A DNA stretch of 6,822 nucleotides from Crenotrichaceae bacterium (lineage in GTDB: Bacteria; Pseudomonadota; Gammaproteobacteria; Methylococcales; DRLZ01): contig DRLZ01000241.1 in assembly GCA_011322755.1 (NCBI GenBank), positions 1-6,822 of the forward strand, in the 5' to 3' direction. Shown piece after piece: positions 6,725 to 6,822 of the stretch (position 1 is its first letter; each line of letters opens with the position of its first letter). The notes beneath the pieces were generated by a model. It saw nothing but the letters and a program-made list of their open reading frames with translations. It was not told the origin of the DNA and did no database searches. A program made the position numbers and the translations under genes.

Positions 6725-6822
6725 CTGCGTACGTTTATTCTGCGATTGTTGTGATGCCTGAATATTACTTGCCACATTAACTATCTGCTGCAGTGCATCA
6801 GCTTAATTCAATTTCAAAATAC
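6725..6822. other. Non-coding or unassigned end of window after pilD
   Basis: These 98 bp after the pilD stop show no terminator hairpin with a T tract, no tRNA and no clear gene start. A GTG at 6793 opens a 10-codon frame to the edge, without a ribosome-binding site. On the minus strand one frame enters from the edge and stops at 6798-6800. Either could belong to a neighbouring gene; coaE often follows pilD, but it is not visible here. Confidence 0.5.

Overview
The window looks like ordinary core chromosome of a gammaproteobacterium of moderate to low G+C. By eye, A/T-ending codons predominate and the spacers are AT-rich. The pilB-pilC-pilD order is typical of gammaproteobacteria, and all three proteins resemble the Pseudomonas and Legionella type of type IV pilus proteins. 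A Legionella-like or related lineage is a reasonable guess, because pilBCD there also stands without an adjacent pilA. I cannot fix the genus from sequence alone. No mobile element, CRISPR array, rRNA or tRNA was seen.

Left half, minus strand (1-2355): hemL (glutamate-1-semialdehyde aminomutase, tetrapyrrole synthesis) is followed after 24 nt by rmuC, which runs off the left edge with its C-terminal part missing. The two share a reading frame, separated by one TAG and eight sense codons, and are probably cotranscribed. A candidate extended -10 promoter for hemL lies near 2411-2416, and an 18-bp palindrome sits over its -35 position.

Middle (2356-2872): a spacer of about 500 bp between the divergent hemL and pilB genes holds no convincing gene. 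It does contain the hemL promoter, a few small inverted repeats, and one weak 46-codon minus-strand reading frame with a ribosome-binding site.

Right half, plus strand (2873-6724): pilB, pilC and pilD are tightly spaced (5 and 25 nt) and form one operon. PilB is the cytoplasmic ATPase that drives pilus extension. PilC is the inner-membrane platform. PilD cleaves and N-methylates prepilins, and in many gammaproteobacteria also the pseudopilins of type II secretion. No prepilin gene is present. pilD starts at TTG. The last 98 bp hold nothing I can identify.

I found no undescribed system. The most notable unexplained signals are two perfect stem-loops inside coding sequence: an 11-bp stem just after the pilD start codon and a 10-bp stem inside hemL.
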